Positions 24,617 through 33,890 of a stretch of 64,000 nucleotides of DNA are shown one piece after another. The stretch covers positions 4,030,001 through 4,094,000 of the forward strand of contig NZ_CP032543.1 in the NCBI RefSeq assembly GCF_003610995.1, given 5' to 3'. Position 1 is the first letter of the stretch. Each line of letters opens with the position of its first letter. Origin of the DNA: Streptomyces griseus subsp. griseus (lineage in GTDB: Bacteria > Actinomycetota > Actinomycetes > Streptomycetales > Streptomycetaceae). Made by a program: the position numbers and the translations under genes. The notes below the pieces were generated by a model. The model had not been told where the DNA came from. It saw only the letters and a program-made list of their open reading frames with translations, and ran no database searches.

Positions 24617-26728
24617 ATGCGTTGGTTGGTGGGATGGAGCAGTATCGCCGCGAGCTTCGGCACCGTCGGGGCGGTCGGCAACGGCGGTGAGGGGCGCACG
24701 GTCCACCCCGTCGGCTCCCAACTCCTGTGGGGCGACCCGGATCCGCTCTGGGCGGTCGGCGACTGGCGCCCCGACGAGATCCGCGTCATCGGCGTCGCCA
24801 CCCCCGAAGGCGCCCCCACCGCCCGCCTCGCCGTACTCGGCTGCTGCGGGGCCACCGACGAACAGCTGCGCGTCGGGCTGCTCGCCGCACGCGGCGGGGC
24901 GATGCGCCACCTCACCGCCTGGCCGGGCAGCTACACCGCCGTCGTCCAGATCGGCCGCCGCATCACCGTCGCGGGCGACCTCGCCGGCGCCCGGCCCGTC
25001 TTCCACACCCCATGGGCCAACGGCACCGCCTACGCCACCGCCGCCCTCCCGCTGGCCGACCTCATCGAGGCCCAGCTGGACATCGGCCACCTCGCCGCCC
25101 TGCTCGCCTGCCCGGAGACGCCCGAGGCGCTCGGCGACGGCACCCCGTACGCCGGGGTGAAGCGGGTCCCGCCGGGCCACGCGCTGATCCTGCGGGAGGG
25201 ATCGCGGGAGATCACCGGGTACGAGGCCGTCGCCTCCCTCGCCGTCGCCGCGCCCCAGGTCGACCCGGTGCACGCGGTGGAGGGCGTACGCGACGCGCTC
25301 GTCGAAGCCGTACGCGCCCGGCTCACCGCGCCCCGCCACGCCCCCGAGACCCTGCCCCAGGACCCGGGGCCCGTCCCCGGCATGGGCCCCGCCGACCGGC
25401 GCGCGGCCCGGGGCGGGCCGGTGGCCGGAATCGGCGCCGATCTCTCCGGCGGCAGCGCCTCCGCCACCCTCGCCCTGCTCGCCGCCGGGCTGCCCGGACT
25501 GCCCGGCACCCTCCTCGGCCACGGCACCGGGGCGGGGGAGCGGCTGCTCGCGGTCACCTTCAACGACCTCACCACGCGCGGCCACGAGGACGAGCTGGAG
25601 CGCGCCAGCGCCATCGCCGCCAACCCGCGCCTGCACCACGTGGTGGTCGCGGCGGGCGAAGAGGCCCTCCCCTACGCCTCGTTGGAGACCGGACCGCTCA
25701 CCGACGAACCGGGCCCCTCCCTCGTCGTCGCCGAACGCCACCGCCGCCGCCTCGCCGCGGGAAGCGCCGACCATCTGGTGGGGCACGGCGCCCGGCAGGT
25801 CCTGGACGCCCACCCGGCCCGGCTCGCCGACCTCCTGATGGACCGGCGCAGACGCCACCTCCTGCGCCCCGTCGCCGCCCTCACCAAGGCCGAAGGCCCC
25901 TCGGCGCACTCGCTGTTCGTCCCGCTGACGCTCTACCGGGCCGCCCGCCGCCTGGCCCGTACGTCGTACCGCACCGGCCTGGAGACCGCCGCCGGACTCC
26001 TCCCCGACGCCAACCGGTACGCCCTCGACCTCGCCACCCCCGCCGACGCCTCGCTTGCCGCCCTCGCCTGGTCGCGCCCGGGTCCCGCGGCCCGCTGGCT
26101 GACGGGCGAGGCGCTGGCGGAAGTATCGGTTCGCCTCCAGGAGGCGGCCATCCGGCCCACCTCGGTCCAGCGCCCCGGCGAGGCGCGCGCCCGCGCCGCC
26201 CTCGCCCGCGCCGCCGCCGACCACCGCATCCTGGAGCAGGCGGCCGAGATCCGCAGCCAGCGCCTGCACGCCCCGTTCCTGGACAACCAGGTCGTACGGG
26301 CCGCCCGCGCGCTCCCCGAGTCGCTCCGGGTCCAGCCGGGCGCCCGGGCCGCGATCCTGCGCCGGGTGCTGGGCGGGGCGGGCATCCACGACCTGCCGCC
26401 CGGCTGGGGCACGCCCTCCCAGGCCACCTCCGCCGCCGTCACCCGCACCGGCCTGCGCACCGCGCTGCCGGAGCTGATGGCCCTCTTCGACGCCCCGCTC
26501 CTGGCCGACGCGGGCCTGGTCGAGGCCCGCGTCGTACGCAAGGCCCTGCGCGCCGCCTCCGAGGGCGAGCCGCTCCCCCTGGACGGCCTGGCGGAACTGG
26601 CCTCCACCGAGCTGTGGCTGCGCCGTCTGCTGGCCCGCCGGGGCACCTGCTGGACGGGCACGGCGGCGCCGCGCCAGCGCGCGGTGGCGGGCGGAGTGGT
26701 CCCGTCCCGCCGCACGCTCCAGCCGTGA
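24617..26728 (+). CDS. Asparagine-synthetase-related protein with altered active sites
   Basis: A 703-residue protein with the two-domain layout of class B asparagine synthetases and lasso-peptide cyclases. The N-terminal glutaminase-like domain starts MRWLVGW and has no catalytic Cys2, so it cannot use glutamine. The synthetase domain has a degenerate PP-loop, LSGGSASATL in place of SGGLDSS (about residue 280), but keeps the later HAPFLDNQVVRAA segment. GGAGGCGG precedes ATG 24617. No lasso precursor, B or C genes are nearby. It is part of the streptomycete core block, so a role in primary physiology is more likely than peptide synthesis (inference). Confidence 0.8.
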   Translation: MRWLVGWSSIAASFGTVGAVGNGGEGRTVHPVGSQLLWGDPDPLWAVGDWRPDEIRVIGVATPEGAPTARLAVLGCCGATDEQLRVGLLAARGGAMRHLTAWPGSYTAVVQIGRRITVAGDLAGARPVFHTPWANGTAYATAALPLADLIEAQLDIGHLAALLACPETPEALGDGTPYAGVKRVPPGHALILREGSREITGYEAVASLAVAAPQVDPVHAVEGVRDALVEAVRARLTAPRHAPETLPQDPGPVPGMGPADRRAARGGPVAGIGADLSGGSASATLALLAAGLPGLPGTLLGHGTGAGERLLAVTFNDLTTRGHEDELERASAIAANPRLHHVVVAAGEEALPYASLETGPLTDEPGPSLVVAERHRRRLAAGSADHLVGHGARQVLDAHPARLADLLMDRRRRHLLRPVAALTKAEGPSAHSLFVPLTLYRAARRLARTSYRTGLETAAGLLPDANRYALDLATPADASLAALAWSRPGPAARWLTGEALAEVSVRLQEAAIRPTSVQRPGEARARAALARAAADHRILEQAAEIRSQRLHAPFLDNQVVRAARALPESLRVQPGARAAILRRVLGGAGIHDLPPGWGTPSQATSAAVTRTGLRTALPELMALFDAPLLADAGLVEARVVRKALRAASEGEPLPLDGLAELASTELWLRRLLARRGTCWTGTAAPRQRAVAGGVVPSRRTLQP

Positions 26729-26785
26729 GGTGAAGCGGGGCCACCGGCCCCGTGGGGGCGAGGCCTGCACGCCACGGCGCCCGGC

Positions 26786-28900
26786 TCAGGCGCAACTGAT
26801 CCGCGAATCCGCCCAGTCGGCCAGCGCCACCCCGCCGAGCGGTCCCTCGGGCTCCACCACGAGCCGGATCGACGACTGTCCGGCGATCCCGACGCTGACC
26901 GGCACGGCGGGCGCCCCGCCCGCCATCACGGGGGAGCGCCACAACCGCGCGCCGTCCCCGTCGTAGACGGAGAAGCGGACCGCGCCGAGCCCCATCGTCA
27001 GGTCGTCCACACCGACCATCGCCTCGTAGCGGGTGCACGGGCGGTTCAGCTGGATGGTGACCGAGGACCGGGCGTGCACGGTGACCCCGTGCGCGTACCG
27101 CGTCTCGGCGATCGACACGTTGGACCGCTGCCAGACCCAGCTGCTGCGGCCCGTCACCACCTCCGGCTCGGTGTGGTCGCCGAGCAGGGAGTACGCGAGC
27201 TCGCTGACCTGGTAGACGGCCGGGGCGGGCGGCGGCGGGGGCGGCTTCGGGCTGGGCGTGGGCTGCGGGGACGGCGGCGGGCTCGGCGCGGGCTCCGGCG
27301 GCTCGGGGGAGGGTGTCGGCCCGGCGCTCGGCGGCGGGGTCGGCTCGGGCGTGGGAGATGCCGGCTCCGGCTTCGGCTCGGGGGCCGGACCGTCCGGCGC
27401 GGGCGGTACCGGGCCGGGGGCGGGCGCGGCCGGAGCTTCCGGCTCGGGCTCGGCGGCGGGCGGCTCCGGAGACGGAACCACGGGCGCCACCGCCGGAGGC
27501 TTCGCGACCGGCTCGGGCTCCGGCTTCGGCTGGTCGTCCCCGACGAGCGCCCACACCAGACCGGCGGCGGCAGCCACGGCGACGGCCGCCGCGATCCCGG
27601 CCTTGGCGGGCGCGCCGAGCCCCTCGGAGGCAGCACCCCCCGCAGCCCCGGAGGAGGAACCTCCCGCGGCACCTCCGGCAGCGGCCCCGGTCGTGCCCGA
27701 CCCGGTGGCCGCGGCGGCGGCTCCCGCCCCGGCGGCGCCGGCGGCACCACCCGCCACGACACCGGCGGCCTTGAGCGAGTACCCGGCGGCGAACCAGCCG
27801 ATGACCGCGATCGGCAGAAGCGCCGGAATCCCGGCGTTCACATGCTCCAACTCGCCTGCTGCCAAAAGGCACTTCGCGCACTCGTCCAGGTGCTTGCGCA
27901 GCCCGCGCTCGGCCCGCATCCGCAGCCCGCCGCGTGCATAGGCGCCGAGCCGGTCGGCGTGCTGCGCGCAGTCGCCCCCGGTGGTGAGCGCCTGGCTCAC
28001 ATGGGCCTGGAGATACGCCTGCTTGAGCCCCTCACGGGCCCGACTGGCCAGTACGGCGGTGGCGTTGGCGGTCAGGCCGAAGAGCGGGGCGATCTCGCTG
28101 GGCGACTCCTCCTCGACCGTGGTGTGCCAGAGCACCGCCTGCCAGCGCTCGGGCAGGCTCCGGAACGCCTCCATCGCCATCGACTGCTCGGCCTCGTGCA
28201 TCGCCAGCACATCGGCGCCGAGGTCGAGGGTGTCGTCGTCGGAGAGCTCCGAGGTGTGCGAGGCCTGCGCGGCGAACACCGCGAAGTCGTCGACCAGCTG
28301 CTCCCGCTTGGCGCTCTTCGTCCAGGCGGCGGCGACATGGCGGACGGCGGTCATCAGATAGGCCCGGACGGCCTCCTGCGGCCCTTTGCCGCCCCGTACT
28401 GCCTGGAGGGTGCGCGCGAACACCTCGGCGGTCAGGTCGTCGGCGGTGTGCCCGTCCCGGCAGCACGTGCGGGCGTACCGCCGGACCGCGCCCGAGTGGC
28501 GCCGGAACAGCTCCTCGTAGGCGAGGTTGTCCCCCTCACGCATGCCCTCGATCAACTGCGCGTCGGACAGACCGGTGCCGGGAGACCCAACGCGGCCCTC
28601 ACGCTGCGAGGGCACGGCGTACGGGCCGACGCCACCGGGGGCGCTGTCCCCGGGGCTGTCCACGACGCCGTCCCCGGCATCGGCGACGGACGGCCACGGC
28701 CCGGGCAGGACGGTGCCGCCCTCGGCCTCACCGTCCGATCCACCGGAGCGGTCCGAACCACCCGGACGTTCCGGACCGTCCGACGGCCCACGCCCGGCCT
28801 GGGCCGGCACGTGCGCGGAAGACATCCCGTCGGCCTTCGTACCCCCGCCCGCCGCAGCGATCTCGCCGAGCGGCTCTTCCTGCTGCTCGTTACCGCTCAT
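26786..28900 (-). CDS. ECF sigma factor fused to zinc finger, TM and NPCBM domain
   Basis: A protein of about 704 residues. After a disordered N-terminus come sigma region 2 (LAYEELFRRHSGAVRRYART to about residue 180) and region 4 (SLPERWQAVLWHTT...SPSEIAPLFGLTANATAVLASRAREGLK). A zinc-finger anti-sigma-like motif (LRKHLDECAKC) follows, then a TM stretch (LPIAVIGWFAAGYSLKAAG), an Ala/Gly-rich segment, a second hydrophobic segment (GIAAAVAVAAAAGLVWALVG), a long Pro/Glu linker and a C-terminal NPCBM carbohydrate-binding domain. This looks like a one-protein transmembrane sensor sigma factor (ECF52-like, from memory). ATG 28900 is preferred over 28921. Confidence 0.85.
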   Translation of the reverse strand: MSGNEQQEEPLGEIAAAGGGTKADGMSSAHVPAQAGRGPSDGPERPGGSDRSGGSDGEAEGGTVLPGPWPSVADAGDGVVDSPGDSAPGGVGPYAVPSQREGRVGSPGTGLSDAQLIEGMREGDNLAYEELFRRHSGAVRRYARTCCRDGHTADDLTAEVFARTLQAVRGGKGPQEAVRAYLMTAVRHVAAAWTKSAKREQLVDDFAVFAAQASHTSELSDDDTLDLGADVLAMHEAEQSMAMEAFRSLPERWQAVLWHTTVEEESPSEIAPLFGLTANATAVLASRAREGLKQAYLQAHVSQALTTGGDCAQHADRLGAYARGGLRMRAERGLRKHLDECAKCLLAAGELEHVNAGIPALLPIAVIGWFAAGYSLKAAGVVAGGAAGAAGAGAAAAATGSGTTGAAAGGAAGGSSSGAAGGAASEGLGAPAKAGIAAAVAVAAAAGLVWALVGDDQPKPEPEPVAKPPAVAPVVPSPEPPAAEPEPEAPAAPAPGPVPPAPDGPAPEPKPEPASPTPEPTPPPSAGPTPSPEPPEPAPSPPPSPQPTPSPKPPPPPPAPAVYQVSELAYSLLGDHTEPEVVTGRSSWVWQRSNVSIAETRYAHGVTVHARSSVTIQLNRPCTRYEAMVGVDDLTMGLGAVRFSVYDGDGARLWRSPVMAGGAPAVPVSVGIAGQSSIRLVVEPEGPLGGVALADWADSRISCA

Positions 28901-29213
28901 CGCGGAAGCCCCCGTATACACCCTCGGACCCGAATACCGGCCAAGACTGCCACATGGCTCAATCGCGTTGACCCCTCACTCATGCCAACCACTCATCCGG
29001 GGCGTTTTCTCGAATGAGAGTGCTAGAGGGCCCTCTTTAGGGGAATGAATCCCTGCTGTTTCGCCCACTCGGACCCGTTCACCTGTTCACCGACACGAGC
29101 CCGACCGTGCGAGCGCCCCGCCCGACCGCCCGAAATATCGACGAGCGGCCGAGCGGACTCCGTACGGCAACAGGCAACAGGCAACAGGCGCCGGGCCACA
29201 CGCGCCCCCGGAG
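28901..29213. other. Intergenic region with a short tandem repeat
   Basis: No gene seen. A 7-bp unit GGCAACA occurs three times in tandem at 29166-29186. The sigma-factor promoter should lie here, but no clear consensus was found. Confidence 0.4.
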
Positions 29214-30161
29214 TCAGACGGCAGGCCGGGACCGCAGCCCCTCCAGCAGGATGTCCAGCAGCCGGGCCGAAGCCGCCGCCTGCTGCACGGCGTCCGGCAG
29301 GGACGGCGCGGCCGTGGCGATGACCAGCAGCACATCGGCCACCGTCACATCGCCGCGCAGCTCGCCCGACTCCCTGGCCCGGTCCACCAGCCGGCCCACG
29401 ACCTCCAGCAGCTCCGCCGCGCCGGAGTCCTCACCGAGCTCGTCCAGCCCGTCCCCGGCCCCGTCGGCGGTCGCGTCCTCGCTCCCGGTGCGCTGGCCGA
29501 TGACGCGGAAGTCGGCCTGGCCGGCCACTCCCTGCCGCTGCTGCGGAACGCGGGTCTCGTCCGCAGCGTCGCCCGCCACCGCCGCACCCGTCTCCTCCGC
29601 GTCGGCCCCGACGCGCAGCACCTGGGGCGGCAGCAGCCTGCCCGCGCCCGACGCCACCGAGGTCCGCAGGAAGCGGGAGAGCGCCGACCAGGGCTCCTCC
29701 TCCTGCCCCAGAGCCGTACGCGCCTGCTCGGTCAGCCGGGCGGTCTCCTCCTCGGCTATCCGCCGCACCAGCACGTCCTTGCTGGGAAACCGCCGGTACA
29801 CGGTGCCGACCCCGACCCGGGCGCGGCGTGCCACGTCCTCCATCGGAGCCCCGTACCCCAGCTCCCCGAACACCTCACGCGCGGCCCGCAGCACATGCTC
29901 CAGATTGCGCTGCGCGTCGACGCGCAGCGGAGCCGAACGCGGAGCGCCGGCAGGCGGTCCGGGTGCCGTCCCGCTCGTCGTGGGACCGGCCGGAGCCGCT
30001 CCCGTCGCGGCCGCGTTGATCGCCGCAGCGCTCACCGCGGCGGCGGAACGCACCGCGTCGGCCGAGCTCATGACACCGAGAGCGCCCACGGAACCCAGAC
30101 GTCCATGGTCCTTGGGCACGTGCGTGCGCGCGGACTGCCCATACGAATCCTGAATCTGCAT
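29214..30161 (-). CDS. atrA: TetR-family regulator, AtrA ortholog
   Basis: A 315-residue TetR-family regulator. A variable Ala/Gly/Pro-rich N-terminus (MQIQDSYGQSARTH...) precedes the HTH domain (LRVDAQRNLEHVLRAAREVF...VGVGTVYRRFPSK) and a helical ligand domain. Sequence and position between the ECF sigma fusion and NDH-2 match AtrA (SCO4118), which activates the actinorhodin activator gene and responds to N-acetylglucosamine metabolism (established for S. coelicolor). An insertion-like polar stretch occurs around residues 200-250. ATG 30161 has GGGGGAAG upstream; the frame is open further but lacks signals. Confidence 0.8.
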   Translation of the reverse strand: MQIQDSYGQSARTHVPKDHGRLGSVGALGVMSSADAVRSAAAVSAAAINAAATGAAPAGPTTSGTAPGPPAGAPRSAPLRVDAQRNLEHVLRAAREVFGELGYGAPMEDVARRARVGVGTVYRRFPSKDVLVRRIAEEETARLTEQARTALGQEEEPWSALSRFLRTSVASGAGRLLPPQVLRVGADAEETGAAVAGDAADETRVPQQRQGVAGQADFRVIGQRTGSEDATADGAGDGLDELGEDSGAAELLEVVGRLVDRARESGELRGDVTVADVLLVIATAAPSLPDAVQQAAASARLLDILLEGLRSRPAV

Positions 30162-30503
30162 AACTTCCCCCGGTTTATGACGTCTCCCCCCGGAGACTTC
30201 CCCGCCATGTCCGTCGGGGAGCGAGCACAACGAAATCCGCACCGACTCCCGACGGGTAACGAACATAGTTGAGCCCGCGTCAATTCAGAAGGGGGTAGTT
30301 CCGCATGGCGAGCCATGCGATCGGAGCAGGATCGCCCCGACCCCCCGCCGCCCCCCGCCCCTTCACCCCCCGCACAGCACCTGACCTGCACGCCTTCCGT
30401 ACGGTCCGCCCGCCCGCCGAGGGCCGCCCGGCCGCACCCTCCGGTCACACAATTTGCCGGGCCTGTGGACAAACCACCGACTCCGTTGCGTCATGGGGTG
30501 GTG
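30162..30503. other. Divergent promoter region between atrA and NDH-2
   Basis: No gene seen. A patch around 30260-30300 is less GC-rich and has TTGACG on the minus strand (near 30277-30282), without a convincing -10 at standard spacing. Confidence 0.4.
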
Positions 30504-31970
30504 ATGGCTCCAGATTCCCGGGGGACGACCCCCGGCACCCGGCCAGGTGTGCGCATTCTCGTCGTCGGCGGCGGCTACGTCGGGATGTACACAGCGCTGC
30601 GTCTCCAACGGAAGTTGAAGCAGAGACTCAAGAGCGGGGGCGCCGAGATCGTGGTCGTCACGCCCGAGCCGTACATGACGTACCAGCCCTTCCTCCCCGA
30701 AGCGGCCGCCGGGTCGATCTCGCCGCGCCACGTGGTCGTGCCGCTGCGCCGCGTCCTGGACCACTGCACGATCGTCATCGGCGAGGCCGGGCGCATCGAC
30801 CACGCCAAGCGCACGGCCACCGTCACCACCCTGGCCACGGCGGAGGACGGCACCGGCGCCCTGGAGATCGCGTACGACGAGATCGTCATCGCCCCCGGAT
30901 CCGTGTCGCGCACCCTGCCCGTGCCCGGCCTGGCCGACTTCGGCATCGGGTTCAAGACCGTCGAGGAAGCCATCGGCCTGCGCAACCACGTCATCGAACA
31001 GATGGACATCGCGTCCGCCACCCGCGACCCCGCCATCCGCGACGCCGCCCTCACCTTCGTCTTCGTCGGCGGCGGCTACGCGGGCGTGGAGGCGCTCGCC
31101 GAGCTGGAGGACATGGCCCGCTACACCGCCCGGTACTACCACAACATCAAGCCCACGGACCTGATATGGATCCTGGTCGAGGCCTCCGGCCGCATCCTCC
31201 CCGAGGTCGGTGAGGCCATGGGCCGGTACGCCATCGGCGAGCTGCGCGGCCGAGGCGTCGACGTACGCCTGGAAACCCGCCTGGACACCTGCGAGGACCG
31301 CGTCGCCGTCCTGAGCGACGGCTCCCGCTTCCCCACCCGCACGCTCGTCTGGACCGCCGGCGTCAAACCGGCCCCGCTCCTGGCCGCCACCGACCTGCCC
31401 CTCACCGAACGCGGCCGGCTCCGCTGTACCGCCACCCTCGGCGTCGAGGGAATGCCGCACGCCTGGGCCGCGGGCGACGCCGCCGCCGTCCCCGACCTCA
31501 CCGCCGCCGAGCCGGGCAGGGAGACCGCACCCAACGCCCAGCACGCCGTCCGCCAGGCGAAGGTCCTCGCCGACAACGTCCTCGCGACGCTGGAGGGGCG
31601 CCCGCCGAAGGAGTACCGCCACGCGTACGCGGGATCGGTCGCCTCCTTGGGCCTGCACAAAGGCGTCGCCCACGTCTACGGTCGCAAGCTCAAGGGATAC
31701 CCCGCCTGGCTGATGCACCGCATGTACCACCTCAGCCGGGTGCCGACGTTCAACCGGAAGGCGCGCGTCCTTGCCGAATGGACCCTGGCCGGACTCTTCA
31801 AACGGGAGATCGTCTCCCTCGGCTCGCTCGAACACCCCCGGGCCGAGTTCGAACTCGCGGCCGGTGGCGGTCCGGTGGCCCCGCAACGCCCCGGCACCCT
31901 TCCCCGCCCCGACGCCGACGAGAGCCCGGAGGACCCGCCGGGCGGACTGCCGCCCCGCCCCTCCCGCTGA
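30504..31970 (+). CDS. ndh: Type II NADH dehydrogenase
   Basis: Non-proton-pumping NADH:quinone oxidoreductase. The 488-residue protein has an FAD-binding fold ILVVGGGYVGMYTALRL near the N-terminus, TYQPFLPEAAAG typical of NDH-2, an NADH-binding fold FVFVGGGYAGVEALAEL and AWAAGDAAAVPDL at the second FAD contact. A C-terminal amphipathic region attaches it to the membrane. ATG 30504 or GTG 30501 fits the family; the longer upstream frame is Pro-rich and unlikely to be translated. Confidence 0.92.
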   Translation: MAPDSRGTTPGTRPGVRILVVGGGYVGMYTALRLQRKLKQRLKSGGAEIVVVTPEPYMTYQPFLPEAAAGSISPRHVVVPLRRVLDHCTIVIGEAGRIDHAKRTATVTTLATAEDGTGALEIAYDEIVIAPGSVSRTLPVPGLADFGIGFKTVEEAIGLRNHVIEQMDIASATRDPAIRDAALTFVFVGGGYAGVEALAELEDMARYTARYYHNIKPTDLIWILVEASGRILPEVGEAMGRYAIGELRGRGVDVRLETRLDTCEDRVAVLSDGSRFPTRTLVWTAGVKPAPLLAATDLPLTERGRLRCTATLGVEGMPHAWAAGDAAAVPDLTAAEPGRETAPNAQHAVRQAKVLADNVLATLEGRPPKEYRHAYAGSVASLGLHKGVAHVYGRKLKGYPAWLMHRMYHLSRVPTFNRKARVLAEWTLAGLFKREIVSLGSLEHPRAEFELAAGGGPVAPQRPGTLPRPDADESPEDPPGGLPPRPSR

Positions 31971-32162
31971 CCAGGGCCGCACCCCGGTGTACGCCGTCCG
32001 GACGCCGCCGGGACGGCGCCCGGACGGCAACTGTCAGTACGGTCGGTCACACTGGACGTGTGACCATAGGTGGGCTCACACCTGCACAGAGTGACCCGGC
32101 CGGCAGTGACCAACAGTGACCAGCAGCGACGCACCGAACCGACACACGAGGCCAGAAATTCC

Positions 32163-33863
32163 GTGAACTTCACGCGTTGGAGCGCCCGCCTTCCCGGAAC
32201 GCAGCGTCGAGCCGCCGCGCGGGACGACCGCAGTCCCGTCCCCGCGGCCCGGGCCGAGTCCGCCCAGGCGCAGACCGCGGCCCCCCTGCCGGACGGCACA
32301 CTTCCGGAACCCCCCGACACCACCCACGCCCCGGCCGCCCCCGGGCCCGCTCTGGACGACCTCTCGGCCCGCGAGATCCTCGGCCGGCTCCCCGCCGCCG
32401 TCGCCCTGCTGCACGGCCCGGACCACAGCGTCGCCTACGTCAACGAGGCGTACGAGACCACGTTCGGACCCCGCACCTGCGGCGCGCCCGCCGCCGATGC
32501 CCTGCCCGAACTCGCCGAGCTGAGCGTGCTGCCCCTGCTGGACCAGGTCCTGCGCAGCGGCACCGCCCGTACGGTCAAGTCCCGCCGGACGGCCGGGGGC
32601 GGTTCGTACACCGTGACCTGCACCCCCGTCGCCGCCTGGGGCGGCACGGAGGACAAGGACGACGCCGGGAGGGAGGGCGGCGTCCTCGTCTACGCGGCCG
32701 ACGTCACCGACCACGCCGAGGCCGCCGAGCGCCTGCGCACCAGCGAGCGCCGCCACCGGGAGACGGCCGTCACCCTCCAGCGCTCCCTGCTCCCGCAGGA
32801 GCTGGAGCAGCCCGACGACCTCCGGATCGCCGCCACCTACCAGCCCGGCGGCACCGACGCGGCCGTCGGCGGCGACTGGTACGACGTCATCACCCTCGGC
32901 GCCGGCCGCACCGCCCTCGTGATCGGCGACGTGATGGGCCGGGGCGTGCGCGCCGCCGCCGTGATGGGCCAGCTCCGCACCGCCGTCCGCGCCTACGCCC
33001 GTCTCGACCTCCCGCCGCACGAGGTGATCCAGCTGCTGGACGTCCTCGCCTCCGAGATCGACGCCACCCAGATCGCCACCTGCGTCTACGCCGTCCACGA
33101 CCCGAACGAGGGGCAGCTCGTCTACGCCTCGGCGGGCCACCTCCCGATCCTGGTCTGCGACGAGGACGGCACGGTCCACCGCGCCGCCGACCCCACGGGC
33201 CCGCCGCTCGGCACCGGCGGCTGGGTCCACACCTCGGGCACGATCGCCCTGCCGCCCGGCTCCACCGCGGTCCTCTACACCGACGGCCTGGTGGAGCGCC
33301 GCAGCGAGGACATCGACGAGGGCGTCGCCTCCCTGGCCCGCGCCCTCTCCGGCGCCAAGGGGACCCCGCAGGTGGTCTGCGACCGGCTGATCCGCTCCCT
33401 CGGAGTGACCGCCGAGCACGACGACGACGTGGCGGTCCTGGTGGTCCAGCACCCCGCCCGCACGGGGAGCAACGCGGAGCTGTTCCACAACGCCGCTCTC
33501 GAACTGCTCGGCGGCATCGAGGCCGCCCCGCGCGCCCGCGCCTTCGCCACCGGGGTCCTGACCTCCTGGCGATTCCCGGCCGAGCTCCGCGACCTCGGCG
33601 TCCTCGCCGCCAGCGAGCTGGTCGCCAACTCACTCCAGCACGGCACCCCGCCGATGCGCCTGGGCCTGCGCCGCACGGACCGGCGGCTGATCATCGAGGT
33701 CACCGACGGCGACGACCACCTGCCGCGCCGCCGCCAGGCCGAACCGGCGGACGAGGCGGGACGCGGCATCGAGATCATCGCCTCGGTCGCCACCTCATGG
33801 GGCAGCCGCCGCACCCCGGACGGCGGCAAGGCGGTCTGGTGCGAGTTCGCCCTGCCCCGCTGA
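32163..33863 (+). CDS. PAS-SpoIIE phosphatase-HATPase regulator
   Basis: A 566-residue stress/sigma-pathway regulator. A variable N-terminus, then a PAS domain (about 75-200: LLHGPDHSVAYVNEAYE), then a SpoIIE/PP2C domain (AAVGGDWYDV, IGDVMGRGVRAA, YTDGLVERR, HDDDVAVLVV) and a C-terminal HATPase anti-sigma-type domain (ASELVANSLQHG, GRGIEIIASVATSWG). It joins phosphatase and anti-sigma kinase activities in one chain, a streptomycete speciality. GTG 32163 is chosen because it begins the region with family similarity. Confidence 0.9.
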   Translation: MNFTRWSARLPGTQRRAAARDDRSPVPAARAESAQAQTAAPLPDGTLPEPPDTTHAPAAPGPALDDLSAREILGRLPAAVALLHGPDHSVAYVNEAYETTFGPRTCGAPAADALPELAELSVLPLLDQVLRSGTARTVKSRRTAGGGSYTVTCTPVAAWGGTEDKDDAGREGGVLVYAADVTDHAEAAERLRTSERRHRETAVTLQRSLLPQELEQPDDLRIAATYQPGGTDAAVGGDWYDVITLGAGRTALVIGDVMGRGVRAAAVMGQLRTAVRAYARLDLPPHEVIQLLDVLASEIDATQIATCVYAVHDPNEGQLVYASAGHLPILVCDEDGTVHRAADPTGPPLGTGGWVHTSGTIALPPGSTAVLYTDGLVERRSEDIDEGVASLARALSGAKGTPQVVCDRLIRSLGVTAEHDDDVAVLVVQHPARTGSNAELFHNAALELLGGIEAAPRARAFATGVLTSWRFPAELRDLGVLAASELVANSLQHGTPPMRLGLRRTDRRLIIEVTDGDDHLPRRRQAEPADEAGRGIEIIASVATSWGSRRTPDGGKAVWCEFALPR

Positions 33864-33890
33864 CGCTCTGCCGGAGCCCCGCCGCCCGGC

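Noticed and set aside
24617..26728. Lasso-peptide cyclase and cluster
   Set aside because: No precursor, RiPP recognition element or peptidase gene nearby, the PP-loop is degenerate, and the gene lies in a core block.
24311..26770. An 819-codon minus-strand frame opposite the asparagine-synthetase-like gene
   Set aside because: No start signal or domain; Gly/Arg-rich shadow composition.
27074..29017. A long plus-strand frame opposite the sigma-factor fusion
   Set aside because: It mirrors the Pro/Glu and Ala-rich regions of the real gene and has no recognisable domain.
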